A DNA stretch of 53,603 nucleotides from assembly GCF_010093535.1 (NCBI RefSeq), contig NW_022985188.1, positions 351,345 through 404,947 on the forward strand. Reading direction: 5' to 3'. This document shows positions 11,334 through 23,254 of the stretch, in pieces. A program made the translations under genes and the position numbers. The number at the start of each line of letters is the position of its first letter. Position 1 is the first letter of the stretch. A model generated the notes under the pieces. That model was not told where the DNA came from. It saw only the letters and a program-made list of their open reading frames with translations, and searched no databases. This stretch comes from Lindgomyces ingoldianus (taxonomy: Eukaryota; Ascomycota; Dothideomycetes; Pleosporales; Lindgomycetaceae).

Positions 11334-12132
11334 TTTCGCGGTGGTGAAAAGCGAAAGTACCTGTTGATCTTGAGGCTTGCGTACTTCAAATTTCAGAGAG
11401 GGAAAAATCAGATGAGATTGTTCTTGTCAGGGCAAATTATGGTGGCTGACCTGATCCCGCGAAAGCGGCAGCAGGACGCGAGATGCATGGGTTGATTCAG
11501 CCACAAAGCGGCAACCACCACAACATCGATGTTTCTATCGTGATACACACTTCTGGGCTTGCTGGTGGGTAGTGTAACGCCAGTAAAAATCAATTCAGTC
11601 TAGAAAGGGCCGTTCGAGCTTTGGATCACATCTAGGAAGAGTGGGTTGCATTCTGACTTGAAGATGACAGTCCCAACCCTTTGCCATAACGACGTGCGTT
11701 GAGACGGAAAGCTTCAAGGGACAAAGATGAAGGAGAGGTCTCACACCCTTCAGTCCACCTAGGTAGCCATGGAATGAAGTAGGAGAAGTATGGAAATAAG
11801 GCCTAGTATCGGCTCGGCTCGATCGCCCGCCATCATATTCCGGAGGAATGCTAAATCATTTTCGAGACTTCGTACGGAAATTCCTTAGATTGTTTGGAGA
11901 TGCAAAGGAGGAGTTGAGGTTAAAGTAAGTGGTTACTAGCTCGTCCCCAAAGGGAAGCTCCCTAGGTAATGTGGGGAAGGTGACAGCAACCACTTTCCGA
12001 TTCTCCGCACAACATCGTCATTGGTTGACACATATAAGAGGTGGTCCGAAATCCCTCCAGCCACTTATGAATTTCCGTTCGTTCTCAATTCAGGTACGAA
12101 TTCAAGTAACCCACTTCCTGTTCTCTAAGGCG
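11334..12132. other. Divergent promoter region of membrane protein and GMC oxidoreductase
   Basis: About 800 bp separate the two start codons. An inverted CCAAT box (ATTGG at 12020-12024) and a TATA-like TATAAG (12033-12038) precede the GMC start by about 100 bp in a sensible order. The GMC frame stays open upstream to 11929 without a better ATG. No gene is visible inside. Confidence 0.5.
12020..12038 (+). promoter_or_regulatory. CCAAT/TATA-like core promoter of the GMC oxidoreductase
   Basis: ATTGG (a reverse-strand CCAAT box) is followed within 10 bp by a TATAAG box, about 95 bp upstream of ATG 12133. The arrangement fits a fungal core promoter. It was identified by eye only. Confidence 0.4.
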
Positions 12133-13929
12133 ATGCGCTTCCATCTCGTGGCCCTTCTCACTTTTCCAATTGCCATTTCCTCAAGCGCTTCGACATCATT
12201 TGACTACATAATAATTGGTGGTGGCACTGCTGGCCTTGTTCTCGCAAACCGTCTCTCCAGCGATTCTAACATCTCAGTCGCGGTAATCGAAGCAGGTGAC
12301 TCAGTCTTCAACAACCCCAATGTGACATCTGTCACGGTCTTTGGTCTCTCCCTGGGCTCCTCAATCGACTGGTCGTACATCTCTAGACCTCAGAAGTATA
12401 CGGGAAATCGTACATTAACATACAATGCCGGAAAAGCGCTCGGGGGGACCAGCACAATCAATGGAATGACGTATTTGCGAGCTGAGAAGGTGCAGATTGA
12501 TGCTTGGGAGAAGCTCGGGAACGAAGGTTGGAATTGGGAGGGATTATGGCCTTATTATTTAAAGAAGGAAGCTTTCCAACACCCAACCGAAGTGCAGACG
12601 GAAAATGGGGCGACATTTGAGAGTGAGGCGCATGGGTTTAATGGAGCGGTAGCTGTGGGTTGGAGCAAGTATCTGATGGGACAGAATATGTCGGATATAC
12701 TACGCCAGACATCAGAAGCCCTTGGGTACCATGCTAATTCAGATGCGAACGATGGTTCTATGTCAGGATTCACGACATGGCCGCTCACGCTGAATGCGAC
12801 GACGAACATCCGGGAAGATGCTGCTCGGGCATACTACTATCCTATTAGTGGGTCTCGACCAAATCTTTGCCTCTTTCTCAACACTACAGCGACGCGAATC
12901 GTGTGGGAAGATTCGTCTAAAGATTCGATAATGCACGCTCGTGGCGTCGAAGTCATCACACCAACCAATTCCACCGAAACCCTGTACACGACAGGAGAGG
13001 TAATAATCTCAGCTGGGTCCATTAGATCTCCTGCACTCCTCGAAACCTCCGGCGTTGGAAATCCAGCAGTACTTGAGAAGTTCGGCATTGATCCAGTAAT
13101 TCCTCTCCTAGGAGTTGGCGCTAATCTTCAAGATCAACCCAACATTGTGATATCGTATTCTTCTCCAGTCAACTGGACGGGCTATCCCAGCTTCGTCACG
13201 TATCTTACAGCAAAGGATCTTTTCGGCGCCGACTTTGATTCCATCTCGAGATCAGTCCATTCCAACATCAGCCGGTATGCTGCGACAGTCACCGCAGATT
13301 TAGGCTCCGCCAACGAAACAACTATCTCCAACCAAGAACGCCTTCTCAAACTCCAAGCAGACCTTATATTTAACTCCAACAGCACCGTCCCACTCGCAGA
13401 GCTTCTCTGGGCCCCAGGGCCATTTTCGATATCTTCTGCTTTTTGGAACCTGCTACCATTCTCCCGTGGTAGCGTCCACATTGGCGCCTCAGATCCCATG
13501 GTTGAACCAAGTATCGATGCCAATTTCTTCCAGCTGCCAATTGATGAATATGTGCAAGCAGCAGCAGCCCATCGCCTACGGCAGCTCTTCAAAACTCCGC
13601 CGCTATCGACATACGTTACGAGTGAACTTGCGCCTAGCTTTACGATAGTGCCTGAGGGTGCCGACTATGGAGATGGGAGTTGGGAGCAGTGGATTAAAGC
13701 TGGTTATAGTACTAATCAGCATCCGGTTAGCACTTGCGCTATGATGGGTAAAGAGCTTGGAGGTGTAGTGGATAGTGAGGGAAGAGTATACGGAAGTGGA
13801 AATGTCAGAGTTGTGGATGCGAGCGTGATTCCGATGCAGGTCAGCGGGCATTTGAGTGCCACGGTGTATGCTCTTGCAGAGAAGATGGCTGAGAGGATTT
13901 TGAGTGATAGAGGTAGAGGGGTTAGATGA
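12133..13929 (+). CDS. Secreted GMC-family FAD oxidoreductase
   Basis: An intronless gene of 598 residues. The start at 12133 gives a clean secretion signal (MRFHLVALLTFPIAISSSAS); the open frame continues upstream to 11929 but lacks this feature. The FAD-binding motif IIGGGTAG is at about 28-34. GMC signature 1 appears as GKALGGTSTINGMTYLR and signature 2 as GSIRSPALLETSGVG. The catalytic pair is His530 (NQHPVSTCAMM) and His573 (SGHLSATVYALAE). Many N-glycosylation sequons (NVT, NRT, NMS, NAT, NTT, NST) support export. The family oxidises alcohols, including glucose, aryl alcohols and choline, with oxygen or quinones as acceptor. The substrate cannot be told from sequence by eye. Its neighbours give no pathway context. 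Confidence 0.93.
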   Translation: MRFHLVALLTFPIAISSSASTSFDYIIIGGGTAGLVLANRLSSDSNISVAVIEAGDSVFNNPNVTSVTVFGLSLGSSIDWSYISRPQKYTGNRTLTYNAGKALGGTSTINGMTYLRAEKVQIDAWEKLGNEGWNWEGLWPYYLKKEAFQHPTEVQTENGATFESEAHGFNGAVAVGWSKYLMGQNMSDILRQTSEALGYHANSDANDGSMSGFTTWPLTLNATTNIREDAARAYYYPISGSRPNLCLFLNTTATRIVWEDSSKDSIMHARGVEVITPTNSTETLYTTGEVIISAGSIRSPALLETSGVGNPAVLEKFGIDPVIPLLGVGANLQDQPNIVISYSSPVNWTGYPSFVTYLTAKDLFGADFDSISRSVHSNISRYAATVTADLGSANETTISNQERLLKLQADLIFNSNSTVPLAELLWAPGPFSISSAFWNLLPFSRGSVHIGASDPMVEPSIDANFFQLPIDEYVQAAAAHRLRQLFKTPPLSTYVTSELAPSFTIVPEGADYGDGSWEQWIKAGYSTNQHPVSTCAMMGKELGGVVDSEGRVYGSGNVRVVDASVIPMQVSGHLSATVYALAEKMAERILSDRGRGVR

Positions 13930-14451
13930 CAAAAGTGCTCCCAGAGCCCCATGACCGAGTCAGAGTATAAGAAGGATTGCAGACCTCACAACTACTATTT
14001 AAAGCATGTTCTTGTTTGGTAGGAATTGGAGTCTGCGAGGACAATGCATATGATTAGCGATTGTCGTCTGGATGTAGGGAGACTAGACGTCATAGCAAGA
14101 TTATGGTGTTTTTTTTTAAAAATTTGATGTTTTGGAACATTAAAGCAACTGCATGGCAGATTGGCAATGTTCCAAGGCTGAAGCTGGAAGTAGTTTTGAT
14201 ACCCAAACCTCCTCATCCTGTAGGGCAGTAGATAGGGCATACACAACACTATCTTATAGATTTTGGGTAAGATGAGGCGTATTCGCGCCACTTAGGAGAT
14301 GTTTAGATAGAAAGCATCATCGTGAACACCTAGACGATGGTGTTCAAGGAGGGGTGCCAAGCGCCACACCTTGGCACATCGGTCCGTCCTGAAATCCGTT
14401 CCGACGAAACTTTAGCTTCAGAGTAACCTTCACCCTTCAATCGAGTCCCCA
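13930..14451. other. Intergenic between GMC oxidoreductase and MRPL1
   Basis: About 520 bp hold the 3' flank of the GMC gene and the promoter of MRPL1. A T-run followed by an A-run (14108-14121) is the only low-complexity feature. I see no gene. Confidence 0.5.
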
Positions 14452-15475
14452 ATGGCGCACGCAAGGTCTTTTCTAGCTCCATTGAGCAGATTCACAACCT
14501 CTTCAATCACAGCTCCGCCAGAAATCGTGCGATTCGCCCTCCTCCCATATCAATCCGTCCGATGCGCGGTAACTGGCACCTCCGCGAACGCCGCAAAATA
14601 CAGGCGCAATGAGCAACCGGGGTCACAGAAGAAAAAGAAGACCAGAAATACCTTTATTCAATATGACCTGAAGAAGGCAGAGCAGTTCTCGCTGGTAGAT
14701 GCTATGCAGTAAGTGATGAAGCTGGACTAGCCTGAAGGAGGGTTCTGATGCGTGCCTGTCTAGGTATATCCGCGCCTTCGAGGTCGGACGTAGTCCTACG
14801 TCGTCGAAATACGAAATGCATGTCAAACTGCGCACATTGAAGAATGGCCCTGTGGTGCGGAATCGGTTACGGCTCCCCCATCCCGTCAAGACTGATCTTC
14901 GAATTTGTGTGATATGTCCTCCTGACTCGAAGGCTGCGACAGAGGCTAGGGCTGCTGGTGCCACGTTAGTTGGGGAGGACGAGATTTTCGCCCAGATAAA
15001 GGAGGGTGTAATTGAGTTCGACAGATGTCTATGTCATATGGACTCCCTACAGAAGATGAACAAGGCACAGCTAGGAAGAATTTTGGGTCCCAGGGGACTA
15101 ATGCCAAATGCGAAGACGGGAACAGTGGTGAAGGATATAGGGGGCACTGTCAGGAACATGGTTGGTGGCAGCGAGTATAGGGAGAGGATGGGCGTGATAC
15201 GTATGGCGATTGGCCAGCTGGGATTTACGCCCGAGGAGATGCAGAGGAATATCAAGGCATTCATGGATACTTTGAAGAAGGATCTTGCACAATTAAGCGA
15301 TAGAATATCGAAAGACATACACGAAGTGGTAAGGAGGGCAAATACGAACTTTGCGAAATTCATGCTAACTTTGGTACAGGTACTCAGCTCAACAAATTCA
15401 CCTGGCTTCAGTCTGAACGGCGAATTTCGGGGCGCGAACTCGATACCGACTCAGGATTTATCCCACCCATTGTAA
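14452..15475 (+). CDS. MRPL1: Mitochondrial large-subunit ribosomal protein L1 (uL1m)
   Basis: A component of the L1 stalk of the mitochondrial ribosome. Exons 14452-14708, 14764-15328 and 15380-15475 give 305 residues. The N-terminus (MAHARSFLAPLSRF) is basic and hydroxylated, as expected for a mitochondrial presequence. The L1 core shows GRILGPRGLMPNAKTGT, the family signature, followed by VGGSEYRERMGVIRMAIGQLGF. The last intron is 51 nt and free of stops, so ignoring it inserts 17 residues; splicing restores the continuous tail HEVVLSSTNSPGFSLNGEFRG. The gene is convergent with COG2, with only 90 bp between stop codons. Confidence 0.93.
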
Positions 15476-15565
15476 AATGTGTCACGTGCCATGTAGCTGT
15501 AGAGATAATGTACCATAAGTTCCAACACCATCGCTATGCCGCATATGCCGTACAGAACGTTCCGT

Positions 15566-16480
15566 CTATGTTGATTTTAAGGACTTCAGCACCTTCACAG
15601 CCTCAGCAGCCTCGTCCATGTCAGCGTATACCTTCATGACCTTCATGACTCGAGCTGCGCCAGATACACCAGCGGATTTAGCTTGTTGTAGTGCAGTGCT
15701 TAGATCCAGTAAGAGAGTGTTCCTAACCTTCGTCATCCGTGGTGCTTGTGACGTGATAAATGGATGATCCTCCCCAATCCCCTTTGAAATTTCCTGTATC
15801 AAGAGATACTTCTGGACATGTCTCCGCAATTTGGAAACAGACACCAAGTACGATCCTTCCTCGTCATCGGAATCCTCGTCGCTATCAGAGAAATCGTCAT
15901 ACCCATTCGTCATGGCCGAATTGCCAGCCGTCTCAACCATAAGTTGGCCTTCCAGCAGCGCCAGCCTAGCTTCATAATCCACCAGCGCCCTCCCGACGGC
16001 AATTTGTTTCCTGATGGCAACCCTCTCATCAACCAACTTTTTCATGCACTCCTCTCTCTCCACGACCTTCGCCCTCACACTCTCAACCTCTTTCCTAAAA
16101 GCTAGTAACCCCACTCGCACCTCCTCAACCCTCTCATCCCCACTCCTCAAACTACGTCCCAAGCCCAAAAAATCCTGATAATTCGAGTTCACGAGGTCGA
16201 GCAACTCTTTGCTGAGCAGCTGGCTGCGAGATCGAAGCTCAGACCGCAGGTCCTCGAGCGTTTGATGGCGGTTACGGAGTGACGAGAGATAGTTCGAAGG
16301 CGAAAAGTCCGGAGTTAGGAAGTCGCTGCGCTGGAGAGGCGCTGGGAAGGGAAGCGTGTCATCATCATCGTCGGAGCCGGCGGAGGAATTCGAGTCGCCG
16401 AACTGTCCAATCAAGCATTAACACAAACCTCAGGGATGTGTGGAGGGGCAGCAGAAGGGACGTACGTAAAAGCGACTCAT
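15566..16480 (-). CDS. COG2: Conserved oligomeric Golgi complex subunit 2
   Basis: A subunit of the COG tether needed for retrograde vesicle traffic within the Golgi. A tiny first exon (16480-16466, MSRFY) is spliced to 16402-15566, giving 283 residues. The N-terminal Cog2 motif is clear: LPFPAPLQRSDFLTPDFSP and NYLSSLRNRHQTLEDLRSEL, then a long amphipathic helix through about 160 likely to form a coiled coil. An acidic run DSDEDSDDEEGSY lies in the middle. The length is short compared with animal COG2 and fits the reduced fungal form. The start is supported by the following splice donor GTACGT. The gene is divergent from NPY1. Confidence 0.88.
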
Positions 16481-16863
16481 GGTGATTAGGTTCAAGCCAT
16501 TCCGGTGCAGAGCTGGTTTGCTTTCCGAGTGGGCGAGAGAGGCTGCTGAGAGGGCGGCACAGGCCTTTCCGTTTGTGGGGGATGGGAGCTTGGACCAAGC
16601 CAGCTCCGAAGCTCGGAAAAGCCGACCGAGGTGGGCTGCCCAGCGGAGTTAACCTTCAACCTGTCATGGTTGTCAGTGTCATGGTTAATAATCCAAATGC
16701 CCCCCTTTGGTGCGGCAGAAGATACGTTGTGCAGGTAGGATTGCTTTCTTGACATCAACATTTCCTACTTGTCTCTCCAGCTATTGCTCTGCTCTCTTCG
16801 TTGGCTTTGTACTGTTCTGTGTGCTCGAACGGACTTTTAGACGGATAGGCCCAGTTAGCAGTG
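16481..16863. other. Divergent promoter region of COG2 and NPY1
   Basis: 383 bp between two start codons on opposite strands. I see no gene and no distinctive repeat. It is presumably a shared promoter. Confidence 0.5.
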
Positions 16864-18235
16864 ATGCCCCTCCCGCAACCTGACCTCCCGGAGCCCGCCC
16901 ATCCAGATATCGACTCAATGTTGAGCCGGAAGTTTGGAAAGGAGATTGCGAATTACTTCTCCGGTGCACCCAAACCCATTCTCTCCTCAACCCCCAAACA
17001 CCCCGCAGTCTCAGTATTTAATATCCCACAGGCTCACCACTGAACCGAGTATCCTTCCTCCGCCCGGACCACGCCTTCCTCTCCCTCGCCTTAAAGCACC
17101 CGTCAACATCCTTTCTTCTCTTTAATAAAACCGAGCCTCTAATCAAATCTCCCACCGAACTCGCCTACGCCAAGTTCAAAGATGTACAGCCGGTTATCGG
17201 AAATGATCCCTTTGAGAAGAGTGAAGAAGACCAAATTAAAGAGTATAATTCCGTGGCGTATACGCCGCAGTTAGTGTTTCTAGGCTTGGACGAGAGCAAG
17301 GAAGGATTGATATATAAAGAATATTACAAGGGCCAGCCGTACTTTGCGTTGGATATAACACCCAAAGAGAGTGTCACCGAGGCGGCGGAGAAACTGATCA
17401 AGGATGTAGAGGGGCAGGGAATGTCGTTTTCGAGGGGGCGGATGCATTTGTCACTACCGGCGCAAGAAGGTATCTACCCCCCACCCAACAGCGCGATTTC
17501 CGACAGGGCGATCATTGATAAGTATTTGTATAAGCCGCCATCTACGCTGAAGCCCGCCACCTCCTCGACTGGAACGCCCGCAACCCCTTTTGTGCAGCCT
17601 GCGGCTACCCCACGCTCTCTGTAAACGCAGGTTTCAAGAGGACATGTCCGCCTAGAGACCTAGCACCAATGATCAAAAACACCGCAAACACTCCAGATAA
17701 ACCTCCCTGCGCAACGCGCACTGGTATCTCTAACCTCTCCTTTCCCCGCACTGACCCCACAGTCATTATGGCCGTAGTCTCCGCCGACGGCCAGAAGATC
17801 CTCCTCGGTCGTCAAAAACGCTGGCCACCATACTGGTATAGCACGCTAGCCGGGTTTCTGGAACCCGCTGAAAGCGTCGAAGAAGCGGTCCGTCGCGAAG
17901 TATGGGAAGAATCTGGCATCCACCTCGGACGCGTAGTTATCCATTCCACTCAGCCGTGGCCGTATCCCGCAAATCTAATGATTGGGGCTATCGGGCAGGC
18001 AATTCCGGGAGGTGAGGAGATCCACTTGGGACACGATGCCGAGTTGGATGATGCAAAGTGGTTTACGGCGGAAGAAGTGAGGGAGGCGTTGAGGGTAGGT
18101 ACGAGTGGGTTAGGAGAGGGCCCAGGGCCGGAGTATAAAGAGGGGGGTTTGCGGTTGCCGCCCAAGACGGCTATTGCGAATCAGTTGATGAGTGCCGTGG
18201 TAGGAGGTTTTGTTAGTGGAATGCCGATGATATAG
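16864..18235 (+). CDS. NPY1: NADH pyrophosphatase (Nudix hydrolase, Npy1/NUDT12-like)
   Basis: Cleaves NADH and related dinucleotides to NMNH and AMP. Exons 16864-16963, 17032-17469 and 17535-18235 give 412 residues. The first splice restores NYFSG-SPLNRVSFLR, the second LPAQEAAIYAEARHLLDWNARNPFC; both rejoin frames that are otherwise shifted. A zinc-ribbon remnant follows (CAAC at 199-202, then FKRTCPP). The Nudix box GFLEPAESVEEAVRREVWEE runs from about 286. The NADH-specific motif downstream reads TQPWPYPANLMIGAI. Yeast Npy1 is peroxisomal; this protein ends MPMI, without an obvious PTS1 tripeptide. The gene is convergent with the cysteine synthase, 63 bp apart. Confidence 0.93.
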
Positions 18236-18298
18236 ACGTAGACGTAGATGTATAGCATCTGGGATTAGAGTTCATTGTTCATTTGCTTGATTTTAGAT

Positions 18299-19488
18299 CT
18301 ATGGAAGCACGATGTACTTGGTTAGATGTGGCGGTATCGCACCAATCAGCTTCTTCTCTTCTAGCCATTTCCTTGAGAATAGTCTATCCGCGTATCGGTA
18401 CGCTCCATCGCAGAGCAGCGTGACGACCGTGTGCCCCTTGCCGAGCTTCTCCGCGACTTCCTTTGCAGCAACGACGTTCAGGCAGGAACTTGCACCCAAG
18501 TACAGGCCCTCTTCATCCAGACATCTGTAGACCATCTCAATAGTCTTATCGTCGCTGATATGTAACGAGTCGTCTACAAGATCAATGTCGGGCTGCAGGT
18601 TATCCGTCACTCGTCCCTGGCCAATCCCCTCTGTTATCGAGCCCCCAGCTCGCTCAGTGAGCTTTCCACCGCTCTGGATGTACGAATGTAGAACGGAGCC
18701 GGGCGGGTCAGCAAGGAAGGACTTCACCCTACCATTAGACTTTTCTTTCAGATACCTCGTTACACCGGCTAACGAGCCCCCAGTGCCCGTCGCACATGTA
18801 AATGCATCGACCTTGCCATCCGTCTGCGCCCAGATTTCCGGTCCGGTAGTCTCGATATGCGCCTGCCGATTCGCCGTATTATCGAACTGATTCGTCCATA
18901 CCGCATTCACCGTGTTCTCCGCATGTCGCTTCGCTTGATGATTATAATTCTCGGGGTTCTCAAAAGCAACAGCCGGCACCGGGTAAACCTCCGCACCGAG
19001 TAGCCTCAGCAGATCGATCTTGCCCTGAGATTGCGTGTTTGGCATGTAAATGACCAGCTTGTATCCCTTTGAGCGACACACGTGCGCGAGACCAATGCCA
19101 GTGTTTCCAGCTGTGCCTTCGACGACCGTTCCCCCAGGCTTCAAGAGGCCTGCTTTCTCAGCATGCTCAACGACGTAGAGTGCAGCGCGGTCTTTGACGG
19201 ACCCGCCGGGGTTCTGGAACTCGGCTTTTCCGAGGACTTCGCAGCCAGTTTCTTCAGAAAGGCGCTTTAGTTTTATGAGTGGCGTCTTGCCAATTGCTAG
19301 TACCCGTAAGTAATCAAGCAATTCCAATTCTCCAGAGGCGTGTCTGTACCATCAATGAGACCCCGCTGGGCAACTCCCTGCGCTCTGGAAACCAGAATGC
19401 CGTGTTGATTCGCAGCCTCAATCTGCGCCAGGGACTCTGCAGCCCGCCAGACGGATCTCGAGAAGCCCCGTGAAGCTGTACGAAACAT
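18299..19488 (-). CDS. Cysteine synthase (O-acetylserine sulfhydrylase-like), mitochondrial type
   Basis: A PLP enzyme of the beta-family that makes cysteine from O-acetylserine and sulfide. Exons 19488-19350 and 19296-18299 are joined by a 53-nt intron; the junction completes Ala in [16 protein letters not shown]. The total is 378 residues. The N-terminus ([20 protein letters not shown]) has the Arg/Ser/Ala character of a mitochondrial presequence. The PLP lysine is K81 in [11 protein letters not shown]. The substrate loop [10 protein letters not shown] is at about 106-115 and the phosphate-binding loop is CATGTGGS. The long sequence after the core ([17 protein letters not shown]) matches the fungal variant rather than bacterial CysK. 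A cystathionine beta-synthase is less likely, since no C-terminal CBS domains are present. Confidence 0.9.
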
Positions 19489-19770
19489 ATCTGTTATTGA
19501 TATGGCAGCTTCAACTGACGGGGGTTGTCTTTTATAGTTCTAAGGTTGTTTCATGATGACGCTTTGTCAGGGTCGGCATGTGGAATCTTTTTCTCCGATA
19601 TGGCGCAATCGAGGAGATGCCAAGCCTGAGTGCATGACTCGTGTCAGTCACATGATTGCGCATTGATTTGTTTACACGCCAAGCAGATGACCATCAACAA
19701 CGGATTACAAACACCATCTGCATACTGCCCCTCCCAACACAACACATCACAGCATTAGAAAGACGACGAT

Positions 19771-22700
19771 ATGCCGGGACGATCTTCTGGGCGCAGCGCG
19801 CGCTCCAGCACTGCCACCCTCCCGCGAAAATCCAGCACCGCAACGCTCAAATCTGGACGCGGCTCAGCATCCGCACGCACATCCGCGTATGCCGTCGAAG
19901 TTCCCGACGAAGGACCCGTGACCTCTCTACGGACTCAGATATGTCTGATCTTTGCTGATGCGCAGAAGAGCACTGCGATGCACCGCAAGCTCGTTATCAA
20001 TCTGAGGAAGATCCAGGAAGCCTGTTGCTATGAGCCCGCCGATCCTAAGAAGAAGAGTGGGAAGGGACGGGCGGAAGAGGAGGACTTTGGAGAAGCCGAG
20101 TTCAATGAAGAGGTTAGAAGGTGCATCTTGAGGGTCATGATGATCAAGAAGAGTGAGCCTGTTGGGGATCGGATCATGAGGTTTTTGGGACTGTTTTTGA
20201 AGCATGCGACTGAAAAGGGTGTGTCCACAGCGAGTGTCAAGTAAAGGTGCACTTACATATTCTAACAAGACGAACAGACAACTTGATCTACCAGCCAGAA
20301 GGCGAAGAGATGACTGCATTCCCTGAAACGCCTAGCAGCCGTCTCACTTCACACATCCTGTCCACGGTTCTAGCCTTCCTCACCGTGAAAGACAAGACTG
20401 TCCGTTTCCGCGCTTCTCAGACAGTCGCACATATTGTTAACAACCTTGATCAAATTGACGACGAGCTGTTCAATCTCATTCGACTTGGGCTTTTGAAACG
20501 CTTGCGGGACAAGGAGCCTGCCGTACGCGTTCAAGCCGTGCTTGGGCTGGGCCGGCTGGCCGAGAATGACGACGAGGACAATGACGACGAGGACAGCGAC
20601 GACGATGCTGCGGGCGGCATTTTGGTAAAGCTCCTGGATATTATGCAGAATGACCCGAGCGCCGATGTTCGGCGAGCGGTGCTCATGAACCTGCCTTTCA
20701 GACCCATGACCTTGAAATGGCTTCTTGAACGGGCTCGCGATATGGACCCAGCTACCCGGCGTGCACTATATGGAAAGCTTCTGCCTGCTTTGGGGGACTT
20801 CCGCCACATGTCGCTCATTGAACGTGAGAAACTCCTGCGATGGGGTCTTCGGGACCGCGACGAGATTGTTCGGAAAGCCACCGCCCGCCTCTTTCGTGAG
20901 CGGTGGATCGAAGACTGTGCTTCGACTGCCAATCCTGTGAATGAGGAAGAGAAGAAGCCCGGCGATGTGGCACCTCCCAACATGGACGCACTTCTAGAAC
21001 TCTTGGAACGTATCGATGTAACACACTCTGGTGTAGAAGAAGGTATGGCGCATGATGCTATGCGTGAGTTCTGGGATGGTCGGCCTGATTATCGTGACTT
21101 CGTCACCTTTGATGACGACTACTGGAACGACCTCCATCCGGAGCATGCCTTTGTGGTGCGCAGCCTCAATGATTACTGCCGTAATGCCGACGATGACAGA
21201 CTCCAAGACACCATCGAAAGCAAGATGCCCACGCTCAAGGAATTCGCCTTCTTTATCAACAAGTATCTCAACGATCTCGTTGAAGTCGTCCGCAAGTCGG
21301 CCAGTGCGGAAGAAGAAGACCCTACCCTCCTTGAGGATGAAGAAGCACTGATATTCACTGTGGAACAACTGTTACACATTGCTTTGACACTCGACTACAC
21401 CGACGAGGTGGGACGACGACAGATCTTCCGCATTATGCGAGAAGCGCTCGCTCTCCCAGAGCTTCCTGAGGAATGCACTCGGCTTGCTGTCGAGGTTCTC
21501 CGGACTGTCTGTGGGAGTCGGGAAGCCGGTGAACGCGAGTTCTGCAGTATTGTCTTGGAGGCCATTGCTGAGGTCCGAGATACGCTTGTCGACGACGATG
21601 CCGCAGAGCAGAATGCAAACGAAAGCTTCCATTCCGCACAGTCCGAAATTAGCGATGAATCTGCCACCATTGCCAAGAAGAAAGCACCCGGCGAGGAAGA
21701 GGATGCAGAGGCTTTGGAAGAGAGGCAGTACAAGGAGCTCCTTGTGTACATCAAATGCCTGCACATCGCCCAATGCATGTTGCAAAATGTCCATTCTGAT
21801 TTGGAAAAGAACGACGCGTTGGTCACCATGTTGAATACCCTAGTTGTGCCAGCTTGTAGGAGCCATGATGCAGTAGTTCGAGAGAGGGGATTGTGCTGTT
21901 TGGGGCTTTGCGGCTTGCTCAGCAAAGTGAGTCTCCACTCCCCTCGTCTTCGACGATGAACAATGATGGCTAACATGAGCTGTAGAATTTGGCAACCTCG
22001 AACTTCCAGCTCTTCCTCCACTGCTTCACCCAAGGCCACGAAGCCCTACAAATAATTGCCATCCAAGTCCTTACTGACATTGTCATCACGCATCCTTCTC
22101 TCCTCTCTCCACCACCCGCCGACCCTAATACCTCCACTGACTCTTCGGCTGCCCCCGCTGTCAACCCTCTCCTCAAGCCGCTCACCAAGGCGTTCCTAAA
22201 AGCCTTCTCCTCTTCAAAAGAACTCAGCCTCATGGCCTGCACCGCCGCCTCCAAACTCCTCCTCCTAGGCGTCCTCCCCCAACACTCGGCAACCGATATC
22301 CTAAAAACCTTCACACTCGCCTACTTTAACCCGGAAACAGTATCAAACCCTGCCCTCCGCCAAGCACTATCTTACTTCCTCCCCGTCTTCTGCCACAGCA
22401 GTCTCAAAAACGCACTCCTCATGTCCCAAATATGCGTCCCAATTATTTCCAAACTGCTCATCATGCGCGAAGAACTCGACGACGAAGACGAGGAAATGGT
22501 CGGCTGGACTGTTGTTGCAGCGCACTTGGCCGAATGGACCGATGGCCGCAAAGTCTTCGGCGCTACCGAACTTTCCACAGATGGAAGCGGCAAGATGGAG
22601 ATAGCTCCTAGCGCAGAGGAACCGCATATAGTCCTCGCAACCGAGATCCTAGAGCGTGCGCTCGGGAACGCGTGCTCTAAAGACGAGCGAAAGCCGCTGC

Positions 22701-23254
22701 TGCAGGTGATCGGGAAACTGCATATTTCGGCTGCTGCACCGAATTCGATGAAGGAGGAGGTGTTTGTTAATGAGGAGAGTCTTCGGACTTTGCATGCGCT
22801 GGCCTCGGAGGCAGTGGAGAGTAGATTGGGCGGAGATGCGACGGCGCGGAATACGCTAGCGAAACTAGAAATCACCTTGACGAAACGGATTGGCGAGGTC
22901 GAGCACGTCGTTCAAGGCCAGGACCCTGATGGTCAGAGCCAGACAGAAGCCGATGTCTCCGCCTCCGCCACCCCTGACGCTGATATTGATAACATGGAGG
23001 TTCCTGATGAAGGCGAGACCGTGATCACTGTGGCCCCAGCCATAGGGGAGGAAGAGGAGGAAGACACGCTATTGGCAGGCATGCACGCTGAAGGCACACG
23101 TATCCCTCTGGAAGCTGAGGACGAGGACGAGAGCACTGAGACTGAGAGTACAACTCAGGTGACCGTTCCTGCTGCTCGTAGTGGGCGGAGGAATGTACGG
23201 GAGACACTTACGGAGAGTGATATTATTGACAGCTTATTGGAGAGCGAAATCTAG
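19771..23254 (+). CDS. YCG1: Condensin complex subunit 3 (Ycg1/CAP-G)
   Basis: A HEAT-repeat subunit of condensin that binds DNA and compacts mitotic chromosomes. Exons 19771-20218, 20278-21926 and 21986-23254 give 1121 residues. The first junction (donor GTGTGT) completes Asp in HATEK-DNLIYQPEGEEM, continuing into FPETPSSRLTSHIL. The second (GTGAGT) restores LLSKNLATSNFQLF. The HEAT core includes TVRFRASQTVAHIVNN and VRVQAVLGLGRLAEND, then an acidic insert (DDEDNDDEDSDDDAAGG) typical of CAP-G. The N-terminus is Ser/Arg-rich and disordered. The C-terminal about 120 residues are acidic and end RRNVRETLTESDIIDSLLE. The first donor is less certain than the rest. Confidence 0.92.

Noticed and set aside
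11929..12132. N-terminal extension of the GMC oxidoreductase from the upstream open frame
   Set aside because: The extension contains the TATA-like box, and the ATG at 12133 produces a proper secretion signal.
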